NCBI RefSeq assembly: GCF_026810505.1
Contig: NZ_CP101750.1
Coordinates: forward strand, 8,730,515 to 8,794,514
Reading direction: 5' to 3'
DNA length: 64,000 nucleotides
From: Streptomyces sp. Je 1-369
GTDB lineage: Bacteria; Actinomycetota; Actinomycetes; Streptomycetales; Streptomycetaceae
Shown here: positions 54,292 to 62,555 of the stretch, piece by piece
How positions within the stretch are numbered: position 1 is the stretch's first letter
Layout of the letters: every line of letters starts with the position of its first letter
The notes under the pieces: generated by a model
Told to the model about the DNA's origin: nothing
The model's database searches: none
The model's input: the letters and a program-made list of their open reading frames with translations, nothing else
Position numbers and translations under genes: made by a program

Positions 54292-54744
54292 ATGGAAGCG
54301 CGCCTGCAGAACCCGGCGATGATCCTTGACGCCACCCAGCCTGTGCAGGACATGTACAAGGCGATCTACTCCGGTGGAGTCCCGAAGACGACCCTGGACC
54401 TGGTCCACCTGCGCGCGAGCCAGATCAACGGCTGCAGCCCCTGTGTGGACTCCGGGGCCCGCGGCGCCCGCAAGGCCGGCGAGACCGAGGAGCGCCTGTT
54501 CGCCGTCGCCGCCTGGCGGGAGACCTCCTACTTCACCGACGCCGAGCGCGCCGCGCTGGAGCTGTCCGAGTGCGCCACCCGCCTCGCCGACCGCTCCGAC
54601 CCGGTGCCGGACGACGTGTGGGAGCGCGCCAAGGCCCACTACGACGAGAAGGGCCTGGCGGCCCTGATCCTCATGGTCTCCCTGACCAACTTCTTCAACC
54701 GCCTGAACGTGACCACCAAGGCGATCGCCGGCGCCTGGGGCTGA
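54292..54744 (+). CDS. carboxymuconolactone decarboxylase/AhpD-like protein with CxxC
   Basis: 150 aa with GAGAGGA upstream of ATG. It has the CMD/AhpD fold: LVHLRASQINGCSPCVDSGAR (redox CxxC near residue 46), VAAWRETSYFTDAERAALEL and LILMVSLTNFFNRLNVT. It is probably a thiol-dependent peroxidase or oxidoreductase. CMD-domain proteins are the best-known targets of ECF41 sigma factors, and this gene has such a promoter. Its paralogue at 24160 has lost the CxxC. Confidence 0.88.
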   Translation: MEARLQNPAMILDATQPVQDMYKAIYSGGVPKTTLDLVHLRASQINGCSPCVDSGARGARKAGETEERLFAVAAWRETSYFTDAERAALELSECATRLADRSDPVPDDVWERAKAHYDEKGLAALILMVSLTNFFNRLNVTTKAIAGAWG

Positions 54745-54762
54745 CCGGCACCGCACCGCACA

Positions 54763-54806
54763 CGGCTGAGGCCGGCCCCCTCCACGAGGCGGGCCGGCCT
54801 CAGCCG
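54763..54806. terminator. bidirectional terminator hairpin, 16-bp perfect stem
   Basis: CGGCTGAGGCCGGCCC (54763-54778) pairs with GGGCCGGCCTCAGCCG (54791-54806) around a 12-nt loop. It lies between the convergent AhpD-like (stop 54744) and VOC (end 54817) genes. Confidence 0.85.
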
Positions 54807-54816
54807 CATGCAGCGC

Positions 54817-55281
54817 TCACCGGCCGCGCGAGCCCCTGGACGGCACGAGGTTGATGCGCCACGACACCCCGAACCGGTCGGTCAGCCACGCGAACCGGGC
54901 ACTGAATTCATACCCGCCCGCCGGCATGATGACCTCGCCCTTCTCGGAAAGCGCCGTGTAGAAACGATCGAATTCACTTTCCGATTCGCACTGCACGTAT
55001 ATCGCGGTCGCGGGGGAGAACTCATACGAATCCCACGGCGCAAGATCGTATCCAACGGCCCCCGGCGGCGGCATGTTCGTACACATGAACATCTGCCCGT
55101 CGAGCGTGAAGAGAGCATGCTGCAGCACCCCTTCCTCCCACCCCGGCTCCCCGGCGCGGGCCCGGATCATCCGGTGCACCTCACTGTTGTCGAAGAGCGA
55201 GGTGTAGAACTGCAGCGCCTCCTCGGCCTGGCTCCTGAAGGTCAGGAACGTCATCAGTTTCGGCGCCGGCGTCGCAGGCAT
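54817..55281 (-). CDS. VOC family protein (PhnB/3-demethylubiquinone-methyltransferase-like)
   Basis: 154 aa from MPATPAPKLMTFLTF. It has a PhnB-type glyoxalase/bleomycin-resistance fold: FRSQAEEALQFYTSLFDNSEV, QHALFTLDGQMFMCTNM, AIYVQCESESEFDRFYTALS, and the ending FAWLTDRFGVSWRINL. It could be an antibiotic-binding resistance protein or a dioxygenase-like enzyme. It is divergent from the hydrazine operon; the shared 199-nt region carries a StrR-type inverted repeat. No metal ligands can be assigned with certainty. Confidence 0.78.
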   Translation of the reverse strand: MPATPAPKLMTFLTFRSQAEEALQFYTSLFDNSEVHRMIRARAGEPGWEEGVLQHALFTLDGQMFMCTNMPPPGAVGYDLAPWDSYEFSPATAIYVQCESESEFDRFYTALSEKGEVIMPAGGYEFSARFAWLTDRFGVSWRINLVPSRGSRGR

Positions 55282-55354
55282 CGTGGCAGCTCCTGTTCGT
55301 GGTCGGACCCCCTGGGGGCGGTTCGTGGGCACGACGGTAGAACCGCCCGTCACT

Positions 55355-55382
55355 GTTCAACCGAGCAATTCACCGGTTGAAC
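55355..55382. promoter_or_regulatory. StrR/NovG-type inverted repeat (N10) upstream of the hydrazine operon
   Basis: GTTCAACCG (55355-55363), 10 nt, CGGTTGAAC (55374-55382): the same perfect arms as at 27325 but with 10 rather than 11 nt between them. It lies between the VOC gene and the ferredoxin gene, ~100 nt before the latter. Confidence 0.65.
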
Positions 55383-55480
55383 AAAGCAGTCGAGTACGCC
55401 ACCACCGAAGCTCATGGAGTGGTCGAGACACCGTCGTAACGATGTGGGCGTCTCGAACCGACCCGAAGGGTGAGTGTTCC

Positions 55481-55807
55481 GTGAGCGAGAACGCATTGCC
55501 GGCGGCGAAATCCGCCCGTTCCGAGCGGATCGCCGCGCGAACTCGCGGCGAGAACTGGAAGAAGCCACCGCGCCGCATAGAAACCTCGGAGTGCATCACC
55601 TGCGACAGCTGCCTGCGCGGCTGCCCCGAGGAGTTCGGCGCCATATTCGACCGCGGTCTTGACGTCATCATCATTCCCGAACTGTGCTCGGGCTGCCCCG
55701 CCTGCGTCCTGGAGTGCCCCGTCGACTGCATCTACGTCGACGAGGACTGGGAGTCCACCGACGCGAGCCTGTGGAGCCACATCGACCTGTCCGCGGGCAC
55801 CTCATGA
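55481..55807 (+). CDS. 2[4Fe-4S] ferredoxin of the hydrazine-synthon operon
   Basis: 108 aa from GTG (VSENALPAAKSARSER); an in-frame ATG at 55442 would add 13 residues. Both clusters are complete: CITCDSCLRGCP and CSGCPACVLECPVDC. A ~45-residue basic leader precedes them. It supplies electrons for a reductive step in the pathway. Ferredoxins accompany the N-N-forming gene set of the kinamycin/fosfazinomycin type; reduction during N-N bond formation is the likely role, but this is an inference. The stop overlaps the next gene by 4 nt. Confidence 0.88.
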   Translation: MSENALPAAKSARSERIAARTRGENWKKPPRRIETSECITCDSCLRGCPEEFGAIFDRGLDVIIIPELCSGCPACVLECPVDCIYVDEDWESTDASLWSHIDLSAGTS

Positions 55808-57774
55808 CCGGGCCCGCCGAAACGAACGGGCCCGCCGAAACGACCGGGCCCGCCGAACGCGAGAGCCGCCGCGCCGCCAACGCCAGAAAACGCCTCAGCC
55901 GCCGCCCCAGCCGCCTGGGCACCACCGCGGGCACCGCACCGGGCCCCGACCGCACCCGCGAGCCCGGCGCCGGCTTCCCCGCCCTCCTGGAACGGGTCTG
56001 GCAGCGCGCCCGCACCGCCGCCGACCTGCGCACGAGCGTCGACATCCTCCTCAACCTGGACGGCCACGTACCGCCCCAGGTACAGCTGCGGGCCCTGAGC
56101 ACCACCGAGGAAGCCGCCTTTCACGCCCTGTGGGGCCTGACCTGGCGCGAGGACACCACCACCGCCACCGCACACGAGAGCACCGACACCGCCGAACCGG
56201 CCGTCGTCGACCTCATCGAAGCCGCCGCCGAGGAACCCGTCTTCGTCGGCGAACTCGCCCTGGCCACCACCGGCCGCATCGTCCTGCGCGGCCCCACCCA
56301 GGGCCCCCTGGACCGCCGCCACCTGGTCGGCGGCGTCCTGCGCGTGCCCTGGTCCCTGCAGGCCGCCCGCGCCTACCACGCCCACATGAGCCGCGCCGCC
56401 GCCCGCACCGCCCACACCCTGGCCGACTGCCGCGCCTGGCTGGAGCGCCAGGGCGAGAAGGGCCGCGACGAACTCCTGGACCAGGCCAAGGAAGCGGCCC
56501 TGCGCACCGCCCCCTTCGTGCTCTACCAAGAACACCGCCAGTACACCAACTTCCGGGAGCAGAACAGCCTCACCGGCAAGACCCTGTGGCCCGGACACCC
56601 CGACTGCGTCCTGAGCAGCCTGCAGCAACTGCCCCTGGAACTCTGGTCGGACCACGACGTGCAGCTGGTCATCGCCCTGACCCTGCTCATCCGCTCCGCC
56701 GGCGCCGGCCGGGTGGAGGAGGCCAACGGCACCCAGCTGAGCATCGACCACGTCGCCGCCATGCTGGAACGCATCCGCCACACCTACGACAGCGTCCCCG
56801 GCGAGCCGATCGCCCCCGCCGCCTCCCACGGCGTGGAGGACCTCAAGACCCTCGCCGAAGCGCTCGGCGCACGCCGCCGCCAGGTGATCCGCCAGGTCCC
56901 CCTCTACCGCGAGATCCACGGCACCCTGATGCACAAGGTGGAACGCATCGCCGCCGACACCGACGGGGTACGACACCACGACGAGGAACTCAGCCGCCGC
57001 CTGACCGGCCGCCTGCCGCTGACCGGCACCACCCTGGACGAACTCGGGCACAGCACGGCCGCCGACCCCGCCTGGCTCGCCCGCCCGCACGGCACCCACG
57101 CCACCGGCCTGGAAGCACTCGTCCACGAAAGCGTCACGGCCGTCGCCGACGTGTTCGCCGCCGACTTCGCCATGAGCCGCGGCATGCGCTCCCTGCCCGC
57201 GCTGATCACCGCGCTGCGCACCGAGAGCTGGGCGGAGATCTGCGGCTGGGACATCACCCACTACTTCTGCTGCGTGGTGCCCCGCCCCCAGGCGCGCACC
57301 CACTTCGGCGGCTCGGTCGAGGCGATGGCGGACGCGGCCTGGGCGATGTCCTCCCGCATGCAGTACAACTCCTGGCACTTCGTGCCCGGCAACCTGCCCC
57401 GCCACCCCGCCGTGGTGGCCCGCGACCACTTCGTGCCGCCCACCATCCCCGACATCGCCTTCTTCTCCGACCAGCACCACCACGGGCACGTCAGCAACCA
57501 GGTGCGCTTCTCCATCCGCTCCCCCCAGCCCGTCGAGGTCGCCGGACGCACCTTCAACGGCTTCGTCGACCTGCGCCTGCTGCGCTGCGCCGGCACCCCC
57601 TTCACCGAACCCGACCTGCTCGCCGCCCACCGCGCCTCCCGCTTCATCGCCCGCGCCACCACCCTGGCCGCCGAACTCACCCTCACCGGCACCCCCGTCG
57701 AGGTCACCGCCTTCGACGCCCCCTGGCACTGGCAGACCATCACCCACCCCGCCCCCCAGGGCACCCCACGATGA
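55804..57774 (+). CDS. conserved protein of unknown function in the hydrazine operon (656 aa)
   Basis: 656 aa beginning MTGPAETNGPAETTGPAE, a short repeat. No standard domain is recognised. Conserved-looking stretches include FVLYQEHRQYTNFREQNSLTG (by position 237-257), EICGWDITHYFCCVVPRP near 480, RMQYNSWHFVPGNLPRHP near 520, and the His-rich FFSDQHHHGHVSNQVRF near 555. The His/Cys-rich C-terminal third suggests a metal or haem site. Its place between the ferredoxin and amidase, with overlapping starts, makes it the best candidate for the N-N bond-forming or nitrite-handling enzyme. This is inference only. Confidence 0.7.
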   Translation: MTGPAETNGPAETTGPAERESRRAANARKRLSRRPSRLGTTAGTAPGPDRTREPGAGFPALLERVWQRARTAADLRTSVDILLNLDGHVPPQVQLRALSTTEEAAFHALWGLTWREDTTTATAHESTDTAEPAVVDLIEAAAEEPVFVGELALATTGRIVLRGPTQGPLDRRHLVGGVLRVPWSLQAARAYHAHMSRAAARTAHTLADCRAWLERQGEKGRDELLDQAKEAALRTAPFVLYQEHRQYTNFREQNSLTGKTLWPGHPDCVLSSLQQLPLELWSDHDVQLVIALTLLIRSAGAGRVEEANGTQLSIDHVAAMLERIRHTYDSVPGEPIAPAASHGVEDLKTLAEALGARRRQVIRQVPLYREIHGTLMHKVERIAADTDGVRHHDEELSRRLTGRLPLTGTTLDELGHSTAADPAWLARPHGTHATGLEALVHESVTAVADVFAADFAMSRGMRSLPALITALRTESWAEICGWDITHYFCCVVPRPQARTHFGGSVEAMADAAWAMSSRMQYNSWHFVPGNLPRHPAVVARDHFVPPTIPDIAFFSDQHHHGHVSNQVRFSIRSPQPVEVAGRTFNGFVDLRLLRCAGTPFTEPDLLAAHRASRFIARATTLAAELTLTGTPVEVTAFDAPWHWQTITHPAPQGTPR

Positions 57775-59177
57775 CCGCCGGGGCGACCGGGGCGATCGGG
57801 GAGCTCACCGGGCGGCTGCGGCGGGGCGAGACGACCGTCGTCGAGCACGTGCAGGCCGTGCTGAGCGCCGTACGCGAACGAGACACCCTCGGCGCGTTCG
57901 TCACCGCCGCCGGCGACGAAGCGCTGCGCGCCGCCGAGCAGGCCGACCGCCGCATCCGCGAACGCGGCACGCAGGCCTGGCAGGGCACCCCGCTGCTCGG
58001 CGTCACGGTCTCCGTCAAGGACCTCCTGCAGACCCGCGACCTGCCCACCACCCGCGGCTCCCTGCTGCCCAACCACCGCCCCCGACAGGACGCCCCGGCC
58101 GTCGCCCGGCTGCGCGCCGCCGGCGCCGTCATCATCGGCAAGACCACGACCAGCGAGTACGGCTGGAGCGCCACCACCCTGGGCCGCACCGCCGCGCCCA
58201 CCGCCAACCCCTACGCCCCCCACCTGAGCGCGGGCGGCTCCAGCGGCGGGGCCGCCGCCGCGGTCGCCACCCACCTGGGCGAGGGCGCCCTGGCCACCGA
58301 CGGAGCCGGCTCCATCCGCATCCCCGCCGCGTTCTGCGGCGTGGCCGGCTACAAACCCTCCTACGGACGCGTCCCCTACGTCCCCAACGGCGTCGACCGC
58401 CTCGCCCACCAGGGCACCCTGGCCCGCACCGTCACCGACGCCGCAGCGCTCGCCGCCGTCATCGCAGGCCCCCACCCCGCCGACCCCGACTCCGGCCTCG
58501 GCTCCATCGACCTGCCCTCCCACCGCCGCCGCCAGCACATCGGATGGATCGAGTACGAGGGCACCACCGACGAGATCCGCAAAGTCACCGAACAGGCGAT
58601 GCACGCCCTCCGGGGCCAGGGCCACCACATCGAACGCATCCAGGTGCGCTGCAAGGACCTCTACCCCGCCCTCGTCGACATCCTGGCCGCCGCCGAAGCC
58701 GCCGGCACCACCCGCCAGGACGAAGAACACTGCGACCCGGGCCGCCTGGAAATCGTCCGCTACGGCCGCACCCTGAGCGGCACCGCCCTGATGCGCGCCG
58801 AAGAGGTCCGCCAGCAACTGCGCACCCGGCTGCGCTCGGTGATGCGCCGCCACCACCTGCTGGCCATGGCCACCGTCCCCATCGAACCCTTCGACCTGCA
58901 CGCCATCGCCCCGCCCTGGGCGGCCGACCCCCGCGACCTGCTCTGGCTGGCCTGGTCACCCGCCTCCTACCCCTTCAACATGACCGGCCAGCCCGCGGTG
59001 ACCCTCCCGGCCGGCCTGACCGGCTCCGGACTGCCCGCCGGCATCCAGCTCGTGGGCCCCGTCGGCGCCGACGAACTGGTCCTGACGGTGGCCCACCGCC
59101 TGGAAAGGGAGCTGGGAGCCCTGCCCCCGCCCCGCCCCGGGCACGCGCTCGTCCCCGCCACCGAAAGGACCCCCTGA
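57771..59177 (+). CDS. amidase-signature family hydrolase (FzmO/KinK-like)
   Basis: 468 aa. The amidase signature triad is visible: Lys83 (VSVKDLL), cis-Ser157/158 (SAGGSSGGAAAA) and nucleophile Ser181 (TDGAGSIRIPAAFCG). It hydrolyses or transfers amide-like bonds. In the gene set shared by fosfazinomycin and kinamycin pathways, hydrazine is carried as a glutamyl (acetyl)hydrazide, and an amidase is expected to release or transfer it. The start overlaps the 656-aa gene by 4 nt. Confidence 0.85.
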   Translation: MTAGATGAIGELTGRLRRGETTVVEHVQAVLSAVRERDTLGAFVTAAGDEALRAAEQADRRIRERGTQAWQGTPLLGVTVSVKDLLQTRDLPTTRGSLLPNHRPRQDAPAVARLRAAGAVIIGKTTTSEYGWSATTLGRTAAPTANPYAPHLSAGGSSGGAAAAVATHLGEGALATDGAGSIRIPAAFCGVAGYKPSYGRVPYVPNGVDRLAHQGTLARTVTDAAALAAVIAGPHPADPDSGLGSIDLPSHRRRQHIGWIEYEGTTDEIRKVTEQAMHALRGQGHHIERIQVRCKDLYPALVDILAAAEAAGTTRQDEEHCDPGRLEIVRYGRTLSGTALMRAEEVRQQLRTRLRSVMRRHHLLAMATVPIEPFDLHAIAPPWAADPRDLLWLAWSPASYPFNMTGQPAVTLPAGLTGSGLPAGIQLVGPVGADELVLTVAHRLERELGALPPPRPGHALVPATERTP

Positions 59178-59180
59178 CCC

Positions 59181-60677
59181 ATGTACACCCGCGCATGGCG
59201 CTCCGTAGCCGCCCAGGACGCCGTCGGCACGCCGTCCTTCGTCGCCGACCACCACCTGTGGAGCGAGGAGCAGTTCGCCGCCGCCGAACAGATCGAGGCC
59301 GACCTCGCCCACCTCGACTTCGTCCGCCTGGTCTTCTGCGACCCGCACGGCCTGGCCCGCTCCAAGACCCTGACCGCGGACACCTTCGCCTCCGTCCTGC
59401 GCAACGGCATGAACTTCAGCCCCGGCCCCTTCCTCTTCGACACCGGCCACGCCCTCGCCGTCGACCTGGGCGACCCCGGCCTGGGCGTCGAAGAACTCAC
59501 CGGCGCCGGCAACTTCATCCTCGTACCCGACCCGCTGACCTTCCAGCTCCTGCCCGACACCCAGCCGCGCACCGCCTGGGTCATCGGCGACGAATACCTG
59601 CGCGAGGGCACCCGCCACCCGCTGTCCTCCCGCGCCGTGCTGCGCCGCCTGAGCGACCAGTACACCGCCCACGGCTACACCCCGGTCACCGGCCTGGAAG
59701 TCGAGTGGTACCTCACCCGCCTCCTGCAGGAGACGCCCGGCAACACGGGCAACGGCTTCGGCCTGCAAGGCCAAGCCCCCCCGGTGGCCGCGATGAACGC
59801 CGGCTACCAGTTCAACCTCGACGCCCGCTACGACTCCGTCGCCCACATCACCGACCCCCTGGCGATGCACCTGGCCGCGCTCGGCCTGCCGCTGCGCTCC
59901 ATGGAACACGAATCGGGCCCCGGCCAGGTCGAATCCACCTTCAGCCCGATGTCCGCCCTGGACACCGCGGACGCGATGCTGCTGTTCCGCACCGCCACCA
60001 AACGCTGGTGCGCCCGCCGCGGCCACCACGCCTCCTTCATGTCACAGCCGCGCCTGGACGCCTTCGACCCCAGCGGCTGGCACCTGCACCAGTCCGTCCT
60101 GGACACTGAAAGCGGCCGCAACCTCTTCGCCGCCGACGGCCCCGCGGGCGGCCTGTCCCCGCAGGCCAAGGCCTACGCGGACGGCCTGCTCGCCTACAGC
60201 AGGGAGCTGTTCCTGCTCTCGGTGCCCACCGTCAACGGCTACCGCAGGCTCAACTCCCGCCACGCGCTGGCCCCCACCCGCATGGACTGGTCCATGGAGG
60301 ACCGCAGCGTCATGCTCCGCATGGTCGGCGGCGGCACCGGCGCCCACATCGAAAACCGCAGCGGCGAACCGTGCGCCAACCCCTACCTCGCCATCGCCGC
60401 CCAGCTCTTCGCCGGCCTCACCGGCCTGACCGGCACCCCGGACGCCGAACGCCCCGCCCCGGCCACCGGCCAACACGTGCCGCAGTCCCTGGGCGAAGCC
60501 CTCACCGCCTTCACCGCCGGCCGCGCCGACCAGCTCCTGGGCCGCCCGCTGGCCACCTGCCTCACCCGGCTCAAGGAGAGCGAACTGCGCCGCTACGAAA
60601 CCTGGTGCGCCACCACCGGCACCAGCCCGGACCAGGTCACCGCCTGGGAACAGCGCGAGTACTTCGAGGCGTACTGA
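59181..60677 (+). CDS. glutamine synthetase-like ligase (glutamylhydrazine synthetase, FzmN/KinJ-like)
   Basis: 498 aa. The GS beta-grasp N-terminus is ADLAHLDFVRLVFCDPHGLARSKTL (positions ~40-64). The catalytic domain shows VTGLEVEWYL, MEHESGPGQVESTFSP, ASFMSQPRLD, GWHLHQSVLD, and ENRSGEPCANPYLAIAAQL. It is of the GlnT/PuuA-like branch rather than primary GlnA. Homologues in fosfazinomycin and kinamycin pathways ligate hydrazine to the side chain of glutamate with ATP. It is the key gene that places this locus in the hydrazide/diazo group. The ATG is 4 nt after the amidase stop. Confidence 0.87.
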   Translation: MYTRAWRSVAAQDAVGTPSFVADHHLWSEEQFAAAEQIEADLAHLDFVRLVFCDPHGLARSKTLTADTFASVLRNGMNFSPGPFLFDTGHALAVDLGDPGLGVEELTGAGNFILVPDPLTFQLLPDTQPRTAWVIGDEYLREGTRHPLSSRAVLRRLSDQYTAHGYTPVTGLEVEWYLTRLLQETPGNTGNGFGLQGQAPPVAAMNAGYQFNLDARYDSVAHITDPLAMHLAALGLPLRSMEHESGPGQVESTFSPMSALDTADAMLLFRTATKRWCARRGHHASFMSQPRLDAFDPSGWHLHQSVLDTESGRNLFAADGPAGGLSPQAKAYADGLLAYSRELFLLSVPTVNGYRRLNSRHALAPTRMDWSMEDRSVMLRMVGGGTGAHIENRSGEPCANPYLAIAAQLFAGLTGLTGTPDAERPAPATGQHVPQSLGEALTAFTAGRADQLLGRPLATCLTRLKESELRRYETWCATTGTSPDQVTAWEQREYFEAY

Positions 60678-60679
60678 AC

Positions 60680-60734
60680 GTGCCGACCAGCCGCGTGCCG
60701 AACACCCGCGTGCCGACAGCCACCCGCGTGCCGA
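60680..60734. repeat. four GCGTGCCGA repeats in the gap before the lyase gene
   Basis: CGTGCCGA/CGCGTGCCGA recurs about every 15 nt (60679-60686, 60692-60701, 60707-60716, 60725-60734) in the 82-nt gap between the ligase and lyase genes. Probably slippage-derived; no gene in it. Confidence 0.7.
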
Positions 60735-60759
60735 TACCCCGCAGAACAGAGGTCGTTGC

Positions 60760-62049
60760 ATGATCGCCCGATACACCCTGCCCGAGATGGCGGACCTCTT
60801 CAGCGACCAGACCCGCTACGCCACCTGGGTCCGCGTCGAGATCCTCGCCACCGAGGCACAAGTACGCCTGGGACGCGTCCCCGAGGACGCCGTGCGCGAC
60901 ATGCGCCGCGCCCCCGTACCGCTCGCGCACCGCATCGCCGAGATCGAGAAGGACCGCGACCACGAAGTCCTCTCCTTCCTGGCCGCCTACTGCGAGAACA
61001 TCCCCGAAACCACCGCACGCTGGGTCCACCTGGGCATGACCAGCTACGACCTGGTCGACACCGCGCTGGGCCACACCCTGGCCCGCGCCACCGACCTGCT
61101 GAGCGGGGCCGCCCGCCGCCTGCGCCGCACCCTGGTGGCCCGCGCCCTGGAGCACTTCGACACCCTCATGGTCGGCCGCACCCACGGCATCCACGCCGAG
61201 CCGACCACCTTCGGCCACAAACTCGCCGGCTACGCCTTCGCCGTCGACCGCTCCCTGACCCGCCTGGCGGCCGCCCGCGAAGCCGTCGCGGTGGGCACCG
61301 TCTCCGGCTCGGTGGGCACCTACGCCCTCATCGACCCCTACGTCGAACAGTACGTGTGCCAGTCCCTGGGCCTTGGCATCGAGCCCGCGCCCAGCCAGGT
61401 CGTCGCCCGCGACCGCCACGCCCAACTCGTACAGGCAGTGGCCGCGTTGGGGGCCTGCGTCGAACAGATCGCCCTGGAGATGCGGCTGTTGCAGCGCACC
61501 GAGGTCGCCGAGGTCGAAGAACAGCGCGCCCCGGCCTACCAGGGCTCCAGCGCCATGCCCCACAAACGCAACCCCACCACCAGCGAACGGCTGTGCGGCC
61601 TGGCCCGCCTGCTGCGCGGCTACGCCACCACCGCCCTGGAGGACGTCGCGCTGTGGCACGAGCGGGACCTGGCCCACCAGTGCGTCGAGCGGGTCATCCT
61701 GCCCGACAGCCTGGCCGTGGCCCACTTCCAGGCCACCAAGGCCGAAGAGCTGCTGACCCACCTCACCGTACGGCCCGAGACGATGCGCGCCGCACTGGAG
61801 CGCACCCACGGCCTCATCTACAGTTCGGCCGTCCTGGTCGACCTGCTCGGCGACGGCACCGAGCGCGAGCACGCCTACCGCTCGGCGCAGGCCGCCGCCA
61901 ACCGGACGGCGGCCACCGCCACCCCCTTCCGGGACACCCTGGCCACCGAGGGCGTCGAGCTGCGCGAAGAGCTGCGGCCCGAGCGCTTCCTCGTCCACCA
62001 CGACGTCATACGGCGGCGATTGGAGATGCTCGATGAACTGGAAGACTGA
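60760..62049 (+). CDS. adenylosuccinate lyase-like enzyme (hydrazinosuccinate lyase, FzmR/KinM-like)
   Basis: 429 aa, highly PurB-like. Motifs are GRTHGIHAEPTTFG (catalytic His ~142), GTVSGSVGTYALIDPYVEQY, and the superfamily signature YQGSSAMPHKRNP (~260-272) with the loop Ser. True PurB is a housekeeping gene; a copy inside this operon is best explained as the lyase that releases hydrazine and fumarate from hydrazinosuccinate. A nitrosuccinate lyase (CreD) role is the alternative, but the strong PurB likeness favours the former. The 3' end overlaps the acetyltransferase by 17 nt. Confidence 0.85.
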   Translation: MIARYTLPEMADLFSDQTRYATWVRVEILATEAQVRLGRVPEDAVRDMRRAPVPLAHRIAEIEKDRDHEVLSFLAAYCENIPETTARWVHLGMTSYDLVDTALGHTLARATDLLSGAARRLRRTLVARALEHFDTLMVGRTHGIHAEPTTFGHKLAGYAFAVDRSLTRLAAAREAVAVGTVSGSVGTYALIDPYVEQYVCQSLGLGIEPAPSQVVARDRHAQLVQAVAALGACVEQIALEMRLLQRTEVAEVEEQRAPAYQGSSAMPHKRNPTTSERLCGLARLLRGYATTALEDVALWHERDLAHQCVERVILPDSLAVAHFQATKAEELLTHLTVRPETMRAALERTHGLIYSSAVLVDLLGDGTEREHAYRSAQAAANRTAATATPFRDTLATEGVELREELRPERFLVHHDVIRRRLEMLDELED

Positions 62050-62473
62050 ACGCGTCAACGGAGGCGACCTCGACCTGGACGAGGTCCTGGCCGTCTACCA
62101 CGCCTCCGGCCTGGGCGAGCGACGCCCCGTCCAGGACCGCGAGCGGATGGCCGCGATGGTGCGCGAGGCCAACCTCGTCGTCGTCGCCCGCGAGGCGGAC
62201 GGCACCCTGATCGGCATCGCCCGCAGCATCTCCGACTTCTCCTACGTCACCTACCTCTCCGACATCGCCGTGGTCCTGGACCACCAGCGCTCGGGAGTGG
62301 GCATCGCCCTGATGGAGGAGACCCGCCGCCAGGCCCCCGACGCCAAGGTGGTGCTCCTGTCGGCGCCCGCCGCCGCCGGCTACTACCCGCGCGTGGGCTT
62401 CACCCGGCACGACTCCGCGTGGGTCCTGAACCCCGCGGCGCCCCTCCAGGGCCCACCGGCCACGAAACCGTAG
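62033..62473 (+). CDS. GNAT N-acetyltransferase of the hydrazine operon (FzmQ/KinN-like)
   Basis: 146 aa. The acetyl-CoA loop is DHQRSGVGIALMEETRR near 88, with beta-strand VVVAREADGTLIGIARS before it and YYPRVGFTRHDSAW after it. In fosfazinomycin/kinamycin-type pathways a GNAT enzyme acetylates the free nitrogen of (glutamyl)hydrazine. It is the final gene of the hydrazine operon and is translationally coupled to the lyase (17-nt overlap). Confidence 0.85.
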   Translation: MNWKTERVNGGDLDLDEVLAVYHASGLGERRPVQDRERMAAMVREANLVVVAREADGTLIGIARSISDFSYVTYLSDIAVVLDHQRSGVGIALMEETRRQAPDAKVVLLSAPAAAGYYPRVGFTRHDSAWVLNPAAPLQGPPATKP

Positions 62474-62555
62474 GCGGACCCGCACCGCGGCGCGGCCGGC
62501 CGGCCCGCACCGGCCGGCGGCCCGCCCGGGCACCGCACACCCAACGGGGGAAGGC

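Noticed and set aside
60371..60763. Plus-strand frame giving VPTSRVPNTRVPT-type repeats considered as a repeat peptide gene
   Set aside because: It begins inside the GS-like gene in another frame and the repeat lies in the ligase-lyase gap; no start or ribosome site of its own.
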